Shown here piece after piece: positions 22,399 to 31,204 of a DNA stretch of 64,000 bases. The position numbers and the translations under genes are program-made. Every line of letters begins with the position of its first letter. Position 1 is the stretch's first letter. Below the pieces are notes generated by a model. It saw only the letters and a list, made by a program, of their open reading frames with translations, did not search any database and was not told the origin of the DNA. This DNA is from Marinobacter sp. THAF197a. GTDB lineage: Bacteria > Pseudomonadota > Gammaproteobacteria > Pseudomonadales > Oleiphilaceae. The stretch spans positions 2,108,001-2,172,000 of the forward strand of contig NZ_CP045324.1 of the NCBI RefSeq assembly GCF_009363275.1, written 5' to 3'.

Positions 22399-25300
22399 GA
22401 CTACCTCCCGGGAGAGCATCGTTGTCAGGTCCTTCTTCGCATTCGAGTGTGGACGTATGGTTGCTGTGCAAGCGTTGACCTCCAGACAGTTTGCGCAATG
22501 CTACATAGAACACCGGTGTCAGAAACAGGCCAAACAGCGTGACCCCGATCATGCCGGCGAACACGGCTGTGCCCAGAGCCTGGCGAACCTCGGCGCCGGC
22601 GCCGGTGGCCAATACGAGGGGAACCACGGCGGCGGTGAAGGTAATCGAGGTCATGATGATGGGCCGAAGCCTCAGCCGGCACGCTTCAAGCGCCGCTTCC
22701 ACAATCCCCCTGCCCTGCAGCTCGAGCTCCCGGGCGAACTCAACAATCAGGATGGCGTTCTTGCAGGCGAGACCGATCAGTACAACCAGCCCTACCTGGA
22801 CGAAGATGTTATTGTCGCCGCCACCGAACCAGACCCCGATCATCGCGGAAAGCATGCACATGGGCACGATGAGGATAACCGCCAAAGGCAATGTCCAGCT
22901 TTCGTACAGGGCAGCCAAAACCAGAAACACCAGCAGGATCGCCAGCGGGAAAACCACCAACGCAGCATTACTTTGGGTAGCCTGCTGGTAGCTCAGGTCA
23001 GTCCATTCGAAATCCATGCCGACCGGCAGCACTTGTTCCGCGAGTGTCGTCAAGGTTTCCATGGCCTGGGCAGAAGACAGTATCCGGGGGTCTGCTTCGC
23101 CGGCAATATCTGCCGCGGGGTAACCGTTGTAACGCAAAACCGGGTCCGGGCCGAAGCTTTGCCGTATGTTCACCATTGACCCGATGGGCACCATCTCACC
23201 CTGTTCGTTGCGGGTACGCAGGCGGGCGATGTCCTCTACGCTGTCACGGTGCTGGGTCTCTGCCTGGGCAATTACCTGCCAGGTGCGGCCAAATCGGTTG
23301 AAGTCGTTCACATAGGTGGAACCAAGATACGTCTGCAAGGTATGGAAAAGCTCGGTCAGCGGCACTCCCTGGGCCTTGGCCTTGATTCGGTCCACTTCCA
23401 CGTCCAACTGAGGCACGTTTGCCTGATAACTCGTGATGGGATATCCCATACCCGGTGTCTGGCTGATTGCGCCCTGGAACTGGTTCACCGCATTCTGCAG
23501 GGCCCCATAGCCCTGGTTACCTCTGTCTTCCAGGAACAGCTGGTAACCCGAACCATTGCCCAACCCTAGAATTGGCGGTGGCATGAATGAGAAAGCCAGT
23601 CCTTCCTTGAGCTCACCGATTTTCTGGTTGATCTGAGCATTGATCTCTCCCGCGCTGAGTCTGCGTTCGTCAAACGGTTTCAAGGGAAAGAACACGACAC
23701 CGGTATTCGAGGTATTGGTGAACTGGAGCGCATTCAGGCCCGGAAAGGCCACGGCGTTGGCCACGCCATCCGTGTCCATTGCGATATCCACCACCTGCTG
23801 CAGAAGCTGGTCGGTGCGTTCAAGCGATGCGCCCTCCGGCAGTTTCACGCCGGCCATCAGGTACAGCTTGTCCTGAACCGGTATAAAGCCCGGAGGTACC
23901 GCCTTGAACATCAGCCCGGTGCCAGTCAGCAAAACCGCATACACCACAAACACCATGCCACGCCGGCGCAGTGACCGCGCTACTCCTCCTTCGTATTTCA
24001 TGGCACTGGAGTTGAAAAATCGGTTAAAGGGCCGGAACAACCAACCGAATAGCAGGTCGATGATCCGCTGTAGACTGTCTTTTGGCGCGTCATGGGGTTT
24101 AAGTAGCATGGCTGCCAACGCCGGAGACAGTGTCAGCGAGTTGACTGTTGAGATAACGGTCGATATGGCGATGGTCACCGCGAACTGACGGTAAAACTGC
24201 CCCGTCACGCCAGACAGGAACGCCATGGGAACAAACACCGCGCACAGCACCAAACCAATGGCAATAATAGGGCCGGATACCTCTTTCATGGCCTGATGAG
24301 CCGCCGCCATGGAACTCAGACCCTCCTCGATGTTTCGCTCGACGTTTTCCACGACGACGATGGCGTCGTCTACCACGATGCCGATGGCCAGTACCAAACC
24401 GAAAAGGGTCAGCGTGTTGATGGAGTACCCCAGGAGGTAGAGCGCACCGAAGGTCCCGATCACCGAAACGGGCACTGCCAGCAATGGGATGATGGAAGCG
24501 CGCCATGTCTGCAGGAACAGGGTGACCACCAACACCACCAGTAACACCGCTTCTAACAGCGTTGCTACGACAGACTTGATTGAATCACTGACAAAGATGG
24601 TAGTGTCATAAACCGCCTCGTACTCCACACCCGCGGGGAATCGATCGGCCAGTTCATCCATGGTCTCGATCACCTCGTCACGGATGTTCAGGGCGTTCGC
24701 CTCCGGGGCCTGAAAGATACCGATGGCCACGGCGTCCTTCCCATCCAGTTTGGAGCGGAGGGTGTAGTTGTTGGCGCCCATTTCCAGTCGGGCCAAATCC
24801 TTCAACTGAAGAATCTCGCCGTTGGCGCCGCGTTTGAGAACGATGTCGCCAAACTCTTCCACCGTTTCCAGACGGCCCCTCGCATTGATCAAGGTGAGGA
24901 AATCACTCTCTGGAGCGGGCTCGGCGCCTATCTGACCTGCAGACACTTGCACGTTCTGTTCACGCATGGCATTGATCACGTCGCTGGCCGTCAACCCACG
25001 GGCGGCAATCCTTTCAGGGTCAAGCCAGGCACGCATGGCATAGTCGCCTCCACCGAATATCTGGGCGTCTCCCACGCCCTGAATCCGTGCCAGGCGGTCG
25101 CGAACGTGCAGGCGCGCATAGTTGCGCAAGTAGAGCGTGTCATAGGTGCCATCGGGCGATGTAAGGTGAACCACCATCAGAAAGGTTGGAGACTGTTTCT
25201 GGGTAGTGACTCCCTGGCGGCGAACCTCTTCCGGTAACCGGGCAAGCGCCTGGCTCACCCGGTTCTGCACTCGCACAGTTGCATCTTCCGCGTTGGTCCC

Positions 25301-25594
25301 TGGTCGGAACGTCACGGTCATCTGCAGGACACCATCCGATCCGGCAACCGATTTGTAATACATCATGTCTTCCACACCGCTGATCGCCTCTTCCAGGGGT
25401 GTAGCGACAGTTTCGGCGATTTCCTTGGGATTGGCGCCCGGATAGACCGTACGTACCACCACGGAAGGCGGCACCACTTCCGGATACTCACTGATCGGCA
25501 AATTGGGAATCGAGATCAGGCCAATGGCAAATATGATGATCGATAGAACGGCGGCGAATATCGGTCGATCAACAAAGAATCGGGACACGTTCAT
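22391..25594 (-). CDS. RND multidrug efflux transporter, HAE-1 family (MexF/OqxB-like)
   Basis: The inner-membrane proton-driven pump, 1067 residues as usual for HAE-1. It opens MNVSRFFVDRPIFAAVLSII. The proton-relay helix 4 contains VLAIGIVVDDAIVVVENVER with the two Asp. Conserved motifs YPGANPKEIAETVATPLEE, SVIGTFGALYLLGYSINTLT and the helix 10-11 GLACKNAILIVEFA are present. Twelve transmembrane helices and two large periplasmic loops can be traced. Its ATG overlaps the adaptor gene's stop (ATGA). Overall sequence resembles MexF/OqxB more than AcrB. Expression should follow the SoxR-type promoter upstream of the adaptor gene. Confidence 0.95.
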   Translation of the reverse strand: MNVSRFFVDRPIFAAVLSIIIFAIGLISIPNLPISEYPEVVPPSVVVRTVYPGANPKEIAETVATPLEEAISGVEDMMYYKSVAGSDGVLQMTVTFRPGTNAEDATVRVQNRVSQALARLPEEVRRQGVTTQKQSPTFLMVVHLTSPDGTYDTLYLRNYARLHVRDRLARIQGVGDAQIFGGGDYAMRAWLDPERIAARGLTASDVINAMREQNVQVSAGQIGAEPAPESDFLTLINARGRLETVEEFGDIVLKRGANGEILQLKDLARLEMGANNYTLRSKLDGKDAVAIGIFQAPEANALNIRDEVIETMDELADRFPAGVEYEAVYDTTIFVSDSIKSVVATLLEAVLLVVLVVTLFLQTWRASIIPLLAVPVSVIGTFGALYLLGYSINTLTLFGLVLAIGIVVDDAIVVVENVERNIEEGLSSMAAAHQAMKEVSGPIIAIGLVLCAVFVPMAFLSGVTGQFYRQFAVTIAISTVISTVNSLTLSPALAAMLLKPHDAPKDSLQRIIDLLFGWLFRPFNRFFNSSAMKYEGGVARSLRRRGMVFVVYAVLLTGTGLMFKAVPPGFIPVQDKLYLMAGVKLPEGASLERTDQLLQQVVDIAMDTDGVANAVAFPGLNALQFTNTSNTGVVFFPLKPFDERRLSAGEINAQINQKIGELKEGLAFSFMPPPILGLGNGSGYQLFLEDRGNQGYGALQNAVNQFQGAISQTPGMGYPITSYQANVPQLDVEVDRIKAKAQGVPLTELFHTLQTYLGSTYVNDFNRFGRTWQVIAQAETQHRDSVEDIARLRTRNEQGEMVPIGSMVNIRQSFGPDPVLRYNGYPAADIAGEADPRILSSAQAMETLTTLAEQVLPVGMDFEWTDLSYQQATQSNAALVVFPLAILLVFLVLAALYESWTLPLAVILIVPMCMLSAMIGVWFGGGDNNIFVQVGLVVLIGLACKNAILIVEFARELELQGRGIVEAALEACRLRLRPIIMTSITFTAAVVPLVLATGAGAEVRQALGTAVFAGMIGVTLFGLFLTPVFYVALRKLSGGQRLHSNHTSTLECEEGPDNDALPGGSHA

Positions 25595-26781
25595 CGGGAC
25601 AACTCCTGCGCTATAGCAACCGCCCCTGAATCCCGGGCCGGCGCCCTCATGGCAATATGCTTCGGCCTGACCTCCACGCCGGGGCCGAACACCTTCTGCA
25701 CGCCGTTGACAATGACCCGTTCGCCACTCTCGAGACCCTCGTTAATCACCAGGAGATCTTCTATTTGCCGCCCGGTTTTAACATGCCGGGGTACAACCCG
25801 GTTGTGCTGATCCACCACGTAAACGAATCGTCGGTCTTGATCGGCCATCACCGCTTTACGGCTGATCAGCAGCGCATGGTTGAGCTCGGCAACGGGCATT
25901 TCCACATGGGCAAACTGACCGTGCCTGATGGCACCGTCCGGATTTTCCAACACCGCGCGATACTGCAAGGTGCCGGTTCCGGGGTTAAGTTGGTTATCGA
26001 CGAAGTCGAGCCTGCCCTTGTACTGGCGATCGCTTCCATCTCCGAACGAGACACGTACGCCCCGTAACGAATCATCGGCGAACAGTGTCTGGCTCCGTAA
26101 AGCGGATTTCTCATTTACCTCGAAGTACACGTGCACAGGGTCAACGGATACAACCGTCGTGAGCAGGGTTTGGTCAGCATTTGCAAGGTTTCCCTGGGTT
26201 ACCACCGCCCGCCCGGCGCGGCCGTTGATTGGCGCCGTGACCTGTGTGTATTTCAAATCGAGCTCGGCGCTTTCCAGCGCGGCCTCGGCGGCCTGAACCC
26301 GAGCACGGGCACTCATCAAGGCCGCATGGCGTTGGTCGTACTCTTCCCTGGAGATGGCACGTCCTTCCATGAGTTTCCTGGCCCGATCAGCTTCGCTGGT
26401 GGCCAAGGTCAACTGGCTGTTGGCGAGAGCCAGTTCGGCAAGCGCAGCCTGTTTGCGTGCCTGATAAGGGCGCGGATCAATCTGGAAGAGAACGTCACCC
26501 GCGCTCACAAGTTCGCCTTCTTCAAAGGCAACCTGATTGATATAGCCACTGACCCTTGGTCGCATTTCCACGGTTTCCGGAGAGGCTATTCGACCGGTAA
26601 AGGATTCCCAGAGGGTAACCGGCTCCACCAGAACTTCCGCAACATCCACCTCCGGTGGAGGTGGTATGGTCATCGCCTCATCACTTTGTGCCTTACAACC
26701 ACTCAGTAGCACCGCCAGTGCCGCGACCACACCAACGGTCTTGCTGAAACTACTCGTTTTTCCTGAAATCTGACGTTCCAT
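25591..26781 (-). CDS. RND efflux periplasmic adaptor (membrane fusion protein)
   Basis: A MexE/OqxA-like adaptor of about 396 residues. The N-terminal hydrophobic segment ends with LSGC, a lipoprotein-type lipobox. Then come the barrel-sandwich half-motifs EMRPRVSGYINQVAFEEGE and LFQIDPRPYQA, a helical hairpin (about residues 90-165), the second lipoyl half KYTQVTAPINGRAGRAVVTQ, and beta-barrel and membrane-proximal domains. The start is placed at ATG 26781; a further upstream in-frame start at 26832 would give an implausible N-terminus before the signal. It is first in the adaptor-pump-channel operon, about 100 bases downstream of a SoxR-type promoter. Confidence 0.93.
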   Translation of the reverse strand: MERQISGKTSSFSKTVGVVAALAVLLSGCKAQSDEAMTIPPPPEVDVAEVLVEPVTLWESFTGRIASPETVEMRPRVSGYINQVAFEEGELVSAGDVLFQIDPRPYQARKQAALAELALANSQLTLATSEADRARKLMEGRAISREEYDQRHAALMSARARVQAAEAALESAELDLKYTQVTAPINGRAGRAVVTQGNLANADQTLLTTVVSVDPVHVYFEVNEKSALRSQTLFADDSLRGVRVSFGDGSDRQYKGRLDFVDNQLNPGTGTLQYRAVLENPDGAIRHGQFAHVEMPVAELNHALLISRKAVMADQDRRFVYVVDQHNRVVPRHVKTGRQIEDLLVINEGLESGERVIVNGVQKVFGPGVEVRPKHIAMRAPARDSGAVAIAQELSR

Positions 26782-26886
26782 GGTTTCTCGCTCCAGTATC
26801 TGGACGACCTTTTGGGCTGTCCTGGTTGCCAAGCAGTCGGTTGGATTGCTTGTTTAGTCGGTTGAGGGAAAACGGATTCGACACGC

Positions 26887-26917
26887 AGCCTAATTCCTCA
26901 AGTTAACTTGAGGTCAA
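26887..26917 (-). promoter_or_regulatory. SoxR-type promoter driving the RND efflux operon
   Basis: On the minus strand, -35 TTGACC (26917-26912) and -10 TAGGCT (26892-26887) are separated by 19 bases. The spacer region is centred on the perfect 18-bp palindrome CCTCAAGTTAACTTGAGG (26913-26896). This palindrome is the SoxR box known from the Escherichia coli soxS promoter, and the overlong 19-bp spacer is the hallmark of MerR-family activation. No soxR gene is in the window, so the regulator must be encoded elsewhere. The rest of the gene-free stretch 26782-27192 shows no other clear element apart from the AraC gene's ribosome binding site. Confidence 0.88.
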
Positions 26918-27192
26918 TAGAGCAAATCGAGGTGTTGGCTATGCATGAGATAGTGCTGGCCTATGAACTTCGGTGGTGCTTTCCCCAACAGGCCATTTAC
27001 GATAAAGAGAGACTGGTTAAAAACGGTAGCGGGTTACTGCGGGAAGCTTGCCTGATTCTGTCAGACGTCCTGTACCCTGATAATCGGGGTTGCCAATTTC
27101 TGCGGCGTCATTGCCTGATTCTGCAAATTCAGGTGCGGCTTCGTACATTTCAGGGTATGAAGAATTATACTGCCCCGAAAGGGAGGACACCG

Positions 27193-28155
27193 ATGACGGC
27201 CATCATTCCAGAGATTGCTGGCAATCTCTCAGTCAGCTTGCAACAACAGCTTGCCCGCGTAGCCAGTCAATGGACGACACATCAGGGCATTCAGGGAACT
27301 GCCATTGATGGGCTGGAACTGATTCGCTGTAACGAGCCATCCAGCTGCGGTTCCAGTGTTTACGAGCCGTCACTGTGCTTTGTGATTCAGGGCACCAAGA
27401 GCATCCAGTTAGGTGATCGCCAAATCACGTATGAACCGCTGTCCTATCTGGCCAGTTCGGTCCATCTTCCAGTACTGGGGCGTATCATTGAGGCCTCGGA
27501 CGAGCGCCCTTATCTGGCAGCAAAGCTTAAGGTAGACCCTCAGGAGGTTGCCGAGCTCGTTCTGGAAATGGGTGATAAAGCCCCTCCCCTCCAGCCAGGC
27601 GAGTCCTGCCCGGAAATGCAGTGTGGTCTCTGCGTGTCCTCTATGGGCGAAGAATTGCAGGGAGGGCTTTACCGGCTACTTCGCCTCTTGGATTATCCCG
27701 GGGACATTCCCATCCTGGCGCCATTGGCGCGCAGGGAGATCATCTACCGGGTGCTGGTTGGTGAAATGGGTTCCCGGATGCGAAGATTTGCGGCCTCCGA
27801 CACACACGCTCATCGAATTTCAACCGTTATCTCGGCGCTGAAGGATCATTATGCGGAACCTCTGCGCATCAGTGAGCTGGCGGAAGCTGCGAACATGAGC
27901 GAATCCACCCTGTATCACAGCTTCAAGCAAGTGACCCGGATGTCACCGCTGCAGTTCCAGAAAAAACTGCGCCTGCACGAAGCCCGAAGGCTAATGCTGA
28001 CAGAAGGCCTGGAGGCCGCTACTGCCAGCTACAGAGTGGGTTACGAGAGCCCATCCCACTTTAGCCGCGAATACAGCCGCATGTTTGGAGCGCCGCCCAA
28101 AGCAGACGTCACACTCCTTCGTGGAGAGTGGGAAATACCCGACCCTGTTTTCTGA
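27193..28155 (+). CDS. AraC-family transcriptional regulator
   Basis: A 320-residue regulator. The AraC_N (PF06719-type) domain is seen in LELIRCNEPSSCGSSVYEPS, LCFVIQGTKSIQLGD and YLASSVHLPVLGRIIEAS. Two C-terminal HTHs follow, ISELAEAANMSESTLYHSFK and TASYRVGYESPSHFSREYSR before MFGAPPK. I start at ATG 27193 with GGGAGG upstream; the frame remains open for 95 codons before it, but those residues do not look like protein. It is transcribed away from the RND operon and could regulate it or itself. It shares domain type with the AraC gene at 8.2-9.1 kb. Confidence 0.9.
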   Translation: MTAIIPEIAGNLSVSLQQQLARVASQWTTHQGIQGTAIDGLELIRCNEPSSCGSSVYEPSLCFVIQGTKSIQLGDRQITYEPLSYLASSVHLPVLGRIIEASDERPYLAAKLKVDPQEVAELVLEMGDKAPPLQPGESCPEMQCGLCVSSMGEELQGGLYRLLRLLDYPGDIPILAPLARREIIYRVLVGEMGSRMRRFAASDTHAHRISTVISALKDHYAEPLRISELAEAANMSESTLYHSFKQVTRMSPLQFQKKLRLHEARRLMLTEGLEAATASYRVGYESPSHFSREYSRMFGAPPKADVTLLRGEWEIPDPVF

Positions 28156-28167
28156 TTATCCTGTCGT

Positions 28168-29064
28168 TCAGACCTGGCTTGCCGATTCCAGCATTATGGA
28201 ACGAAATGCATTCGCAGCGGGCGAAAGTGACCTGCCATAACGCTGTACTGCCCCATAACGCGTCCGCAGCATCTCAATTCCGGTGACACGTAAGGTCGTC
28301 ACCTGACTGGTGGCCAACAAACCTGACACCACAGGCTTTGGCGCGAGGCTAATTGCCTGGCTGCCTGCGACAATCGCTGCGAGCATAGCAACGTTGTCGC
28401 ATTCGATTCTGCGTTTGAGCCCTCCATGTGAAGCGCTCATGGCTTGAATTTCACGCTCCAAATCTTCGGGTACATGAGTCATCGCCATGGGGTACTCCAG
28501 TAAATCTTCCCATACCAATTCCGCTTTACGGAGCAGCGGATGATCCGGGCGGCAAATAACAATAACCTCTGGCTGTGGTAAGGGAGTAATGTCCAAGTCT
28601 GGGTCCCCAGACAGTTCACCTGTATCAGCTACGAAAAGCTCCAACTCGTGATCCAGCAATGCCAGGCGCAGCCCCTGCCAGTTATCCGTTCGGATATTCA
28701 GTCGAATACCCGGGTAACGATCCACAAACCTGGCACACACCTTGTCCATTAATGCCAGCGCCGGATAAGGGCCGGTTCCGATATTCAATTCCCCGGTTTC
28801 CAATTCATCGATTGCCTGGACTTCCTGTCGCAACGACTCTGTTGCTGCCAGTAATCCGCGTACATGAGGCAGGGCGGCCTGACCGTGAGCTGTCAGCACC
28901 ACGCCAAACCGACCTCTCTCGAACAGCGTCACCCCCAGTTGGTGCTCCAACTGTTGAATGCTGCGGCTTAATGCAGGTTGAGACAGGTGAACGACCTCAC
29001 AGGCGCGGGCAAAACTCCCGCACTCCACCAAGGCCAGGAAATGTCGAATGTGTCTTGTATCCAT
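28168..29064 (-). CDS. LysR-family regulator, SdsB-like
   Basis: A 298-residue regulator. The HTH is DTRHIRHFLALVECGSFARA, then VVHLSQPALSRSIQQLEHQLG. The effector domain includes GELNIGTGPYPALALMDKV and LELFVADTGELSG. It is divergent from an SdsA-type alkylsulfatase; in Pseudomonas the LysR protein SdsB activates the adjacent sdsA in response to long-chain alkyl sulfates or alcohols, so the same role is inferred here. The start at ATG 29064 is chosen because the longer frame to 29091 would run over a perfect dyad operator. Confidence 0.88.
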   Translation of the reverse strand: MDTRHIRHFLALVECGSFARACEVVHLSQPALSRSIQQLEHQLGVTLFERGRFGVVLTAHGQAALPHVRGLLAATESLRQEVQAIDELETGELNIGTGPYPALALMDKVCARFVDRYPGIRLNIRTDNWQGLRLALLDHELELFVADTGELSGDPDLDITPLPQPEVIVICRPDHPLLRKAELVWEDLLEYPMAMTHVPEDLEREIQAMSASHGGLKRRIECDNVAMLAAIVAGSQAISLAPKPVVSGLLATSQVTTLRVTGIEMLRTRYGAVQRYGRSLSPAANAFRSIMLESASQV

Positions 29065-29074
29065 TCCTGCATTT

Positions 29075-29093
29075 GTATGCGTAAAGCGCATAC
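29075..29093. promoter_or_regulatory. Candidate SdsB-like LysR operator
   Basis: A perfect 7-5-7 inverted repeat, GTATGCG-TAAAG-CGCATAC, lies 11 bases upstream of the LysR start and about 115 bases before the alkylsulfatase start. A weaker half-site, CTATGCAT, follows near 29106. The layout matches a LysR recognition site in a divergent promoter. Confidence 0.65.
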
Positions 29094-29206
29094 TAAGTCA
29101 ACAAACTATGCATTGGATATACATCAAGACTCCCTTCAGACTGTCTTCAGGTGGCGTCGGGCCCGTCTGCCAACAACAATTCAGCCGCCAAAACGAGGAG
29201 TTCTTT

Positions 29207-31177
29207 ATGCGCCCCATAGTTAGAAAGCTTGCTCTGGCCTCTTTCTGTGCCAGTTTGCTGTTGCCTGCATTTATTCAGGCCAGCCCATCGAAAGCCGCAA
29301 CTGATATAACAGCGGAGCTTAATAAGTCGGTTTTGAACCAGTTGCCCTTTTCCGATACTCAATCCTTTGAGGATGCGCGCCGCGGCTTTATTGCGGCTCT
29401 GCCTCAGGGCAAGGTGGTGGATAACGAGGGGCACGTGGCCTGGGACATGGAGCCTTATACCTTCCTGCAGCAAGACACAGCGCCGGACTCCGTCAACCCT
29501 AGTCTGTGGCGCATGGCCCAACTGAATGCCATTCACGGATTATTTGAAGTTGTTGAAGGTATGTACCAGGTTCGAAATATGGACCTCTCAAACATGACCA
29601 TCATCGAGGGCAACAGCGGTCTGGTGATCATAGATCCCCTTCTGACACCCGCCACTGCCCGTGCAGGCCTGGAACTGTATTACCAGCACCGAAGCAAGAG
29701 GCCGGTTGTAGCAGTACTCTATACACACAACCATGCAGATCATTTTGGGGGAGTAAAAGGTGTTGTAAACGAGGAGGATGTTCGAGCCGGGAAGGTTCAG
29801 ATCTATGCTCCGGAGGGATTCATGGAGCATGCGATCGCTGAGAACGTGATTGCCGGCAATGCTATGACCAGGCGTGCCACCTACCAGTTCGGCGCCGGTC
29901 TTCCACCGGGCGAGCGAGGACACGTCGACACCGGGCTGGGTAAGGCACTCGGTAGCGGCCCTCTGAGCTTGATCGCTCCAACTGATACGGTTCCGGATAA
30001 CGAAAGTCTCACCATTGATGGTGTTGAGATCGAATTCCAGATGGCGCACGGAACTGAAGCGGAATCAGAGATGATGATGTACTTCCCTCAGTTTGGTGTA
30101 CTTAACACGGCCGAAATCACCAGTCAGCACTTGCATAACATCTATACCATCCGCGGTGCCGCAATTCGCGATGCCAGCGCCTGGGCCAGATTTATTGATA
30201 AAGTACTGGTACGGTTTGCCGATCGCTCTGACATTCTGATCGCCCAGCACCACTGGCCTGTATGGAATCGCGATGACATCAAACACTTCCTGGCGATCCA
30301 AAGGGACCTGTACAAATATATCCATGATCAGACAGTACGCATGATGAACCGCGGCATGCTGCCTGGAGATATTGCCGAGAACCTCCAACTGCCTGAGAGT
30401 CTGAACCGGGAATGGTCCGCTCGGGGTTACTATGGGACGATTCGCCACAATGCTCGCGGAGTTTACCAACGCTACATGGGGTGGTATGACGCTAACCCCG
30501 CCAACCTGAACCCCCTCCCCCCTCGGGAAGAAGCGAAGCGCACAATCGAATACATGGGCGGAGAGAAAAGTGTCCTCAGCAAAGCTCGCGCGGATTTTGA
30601 CGCTGGTAACTATCGGTGGGTTGCATCAGTGATGCGGCATCTGGTGTATTCAAATCCAGAAAACAGAGAAGCCCGTGAACTGGCCGCCGACGCATTGGAG
30701 CAGCTTGGTTACCAGGCTGAGGCCGGTACCTGGCGTAGCGCCTATCTTGTCGGAGCCCACGAATTACGTCATGGCGTTATAACGCCCAAACATGCCGGTT
30801 TGCAGCCGGATCTTATGCAGGCACTGGAAACCAGTATGTTCTTCGATGCCATGGCTGTCAGACTGGACCCCGAGAGAGCCGAAGGAAAGCACCTGGTCAT
30901 CAATTGGTCTGTCACCGATAAGAACGAAGATTTCAGGCTGAACCTCGAAAATGCAACGCTGACGCACAGATCGGGAGAGTTGGACGATAATGCCCATGCA
31001 AGTGTGAGTATGACTCGCGACGTACTGGACAATATCCTTCTGCAAAAAACCAGCTTCCCGAATGCCGTGGAAGCGGGTGACATCAGGGTGGAGGGTTCCC
31101 CGGAGGCATTTTTTGCTCTGTTGCAGATGCTTGAGGCCCCGTCAGTCGACTTTCCGATTATTGAGCCAGTTGACTAG
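29207..31177 (+). CDS. Alkyl sulfatase, SdsA/BDS1 type (metallo-beta-lactamase fold)
   Basis: An exported zinc hydrolase that cleaves alkyl sulfate esters such as dodecyl sulfate to alcohol and sulfate. The 656-residue length matches Pseudomonas SdsA1. A Sec signal peptide covers about residues 1-26 (LALASFCASLLLPAFIQA). The zinc motif YTHNHADHFGG (HxHxDH) is present. Further ligands are expected in the GTEAESEMMMYFP and QHHWPVWN segments. A helical dimerisation domain and a C-terminal SCP2-like domain follow from about residue 530. ATG 29207 follows CGAGGAG. Sulfate released here could feed the sulfate needs also served by the importer at 41-45 kb. Confidence 0.93.
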   Translation: MRPIVRKLALASFCASLLLPAFIQASPSKAATDITAELNKSVLNQLPFSDTQSFEDARRGFIAALPQGKVVDNEGHVAWDMEPYTFLQQDTAPDSVNPSLWRMAQLNAIHGLFEVVEGMYQVRNMDLSNMTIIEGNSGLVIIDPLLTPATARAGLELYYQHRSKRPVVAVLYTHNHADHFGGVKGVVNEEDVRAGKVQIYAPEGFMEHAIAENVIAGNAMTRRATYQFGAGLPPGERGHVDTGLGKALGSGPLSLIAPTDTVPDNESLTIDGVEIEFQMAHGTEAESEMMMYFPQFGVLNTAEITSQHLHNIYTIRGAAIRDASAWARFIDKVLVRFADRSDILIAQHHWPVWNRDDIKHFLAIQRDLYKYIHDQTVRMMNRGMLPGDIAENLQLPESLNREWSARGYYGTIRHNARGVYQRYMGWYDANPANLNPLPPREEAKRTIEYMGGEKSVLSKARADFDAGNYRWVASVMRHLVYSNPENREARELAADALEQLGYQAEAGTWRSAYLVGAHELRHGVITPKHAGLQPDLMQALETSMFFDAMAVRLDPERAEGKHLVINWSVTDKNEDFRLNLENATLTHRSGELDDNAHASVSMTRDVLDNILLQKTSFPNAVEAGDIRVEGSPEAFFALLQMLEAPSVDFPIIEPVD

Positions 31178-31204
31178 GAAACTCGTGTCGCCTTGGGACC
31201 ACTG

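Noticed and set aside
22382..23179. A 265-codon plus-strand open frame
   Set aside because: Antisense to the end of the RND transporter, whose motifs are intact.
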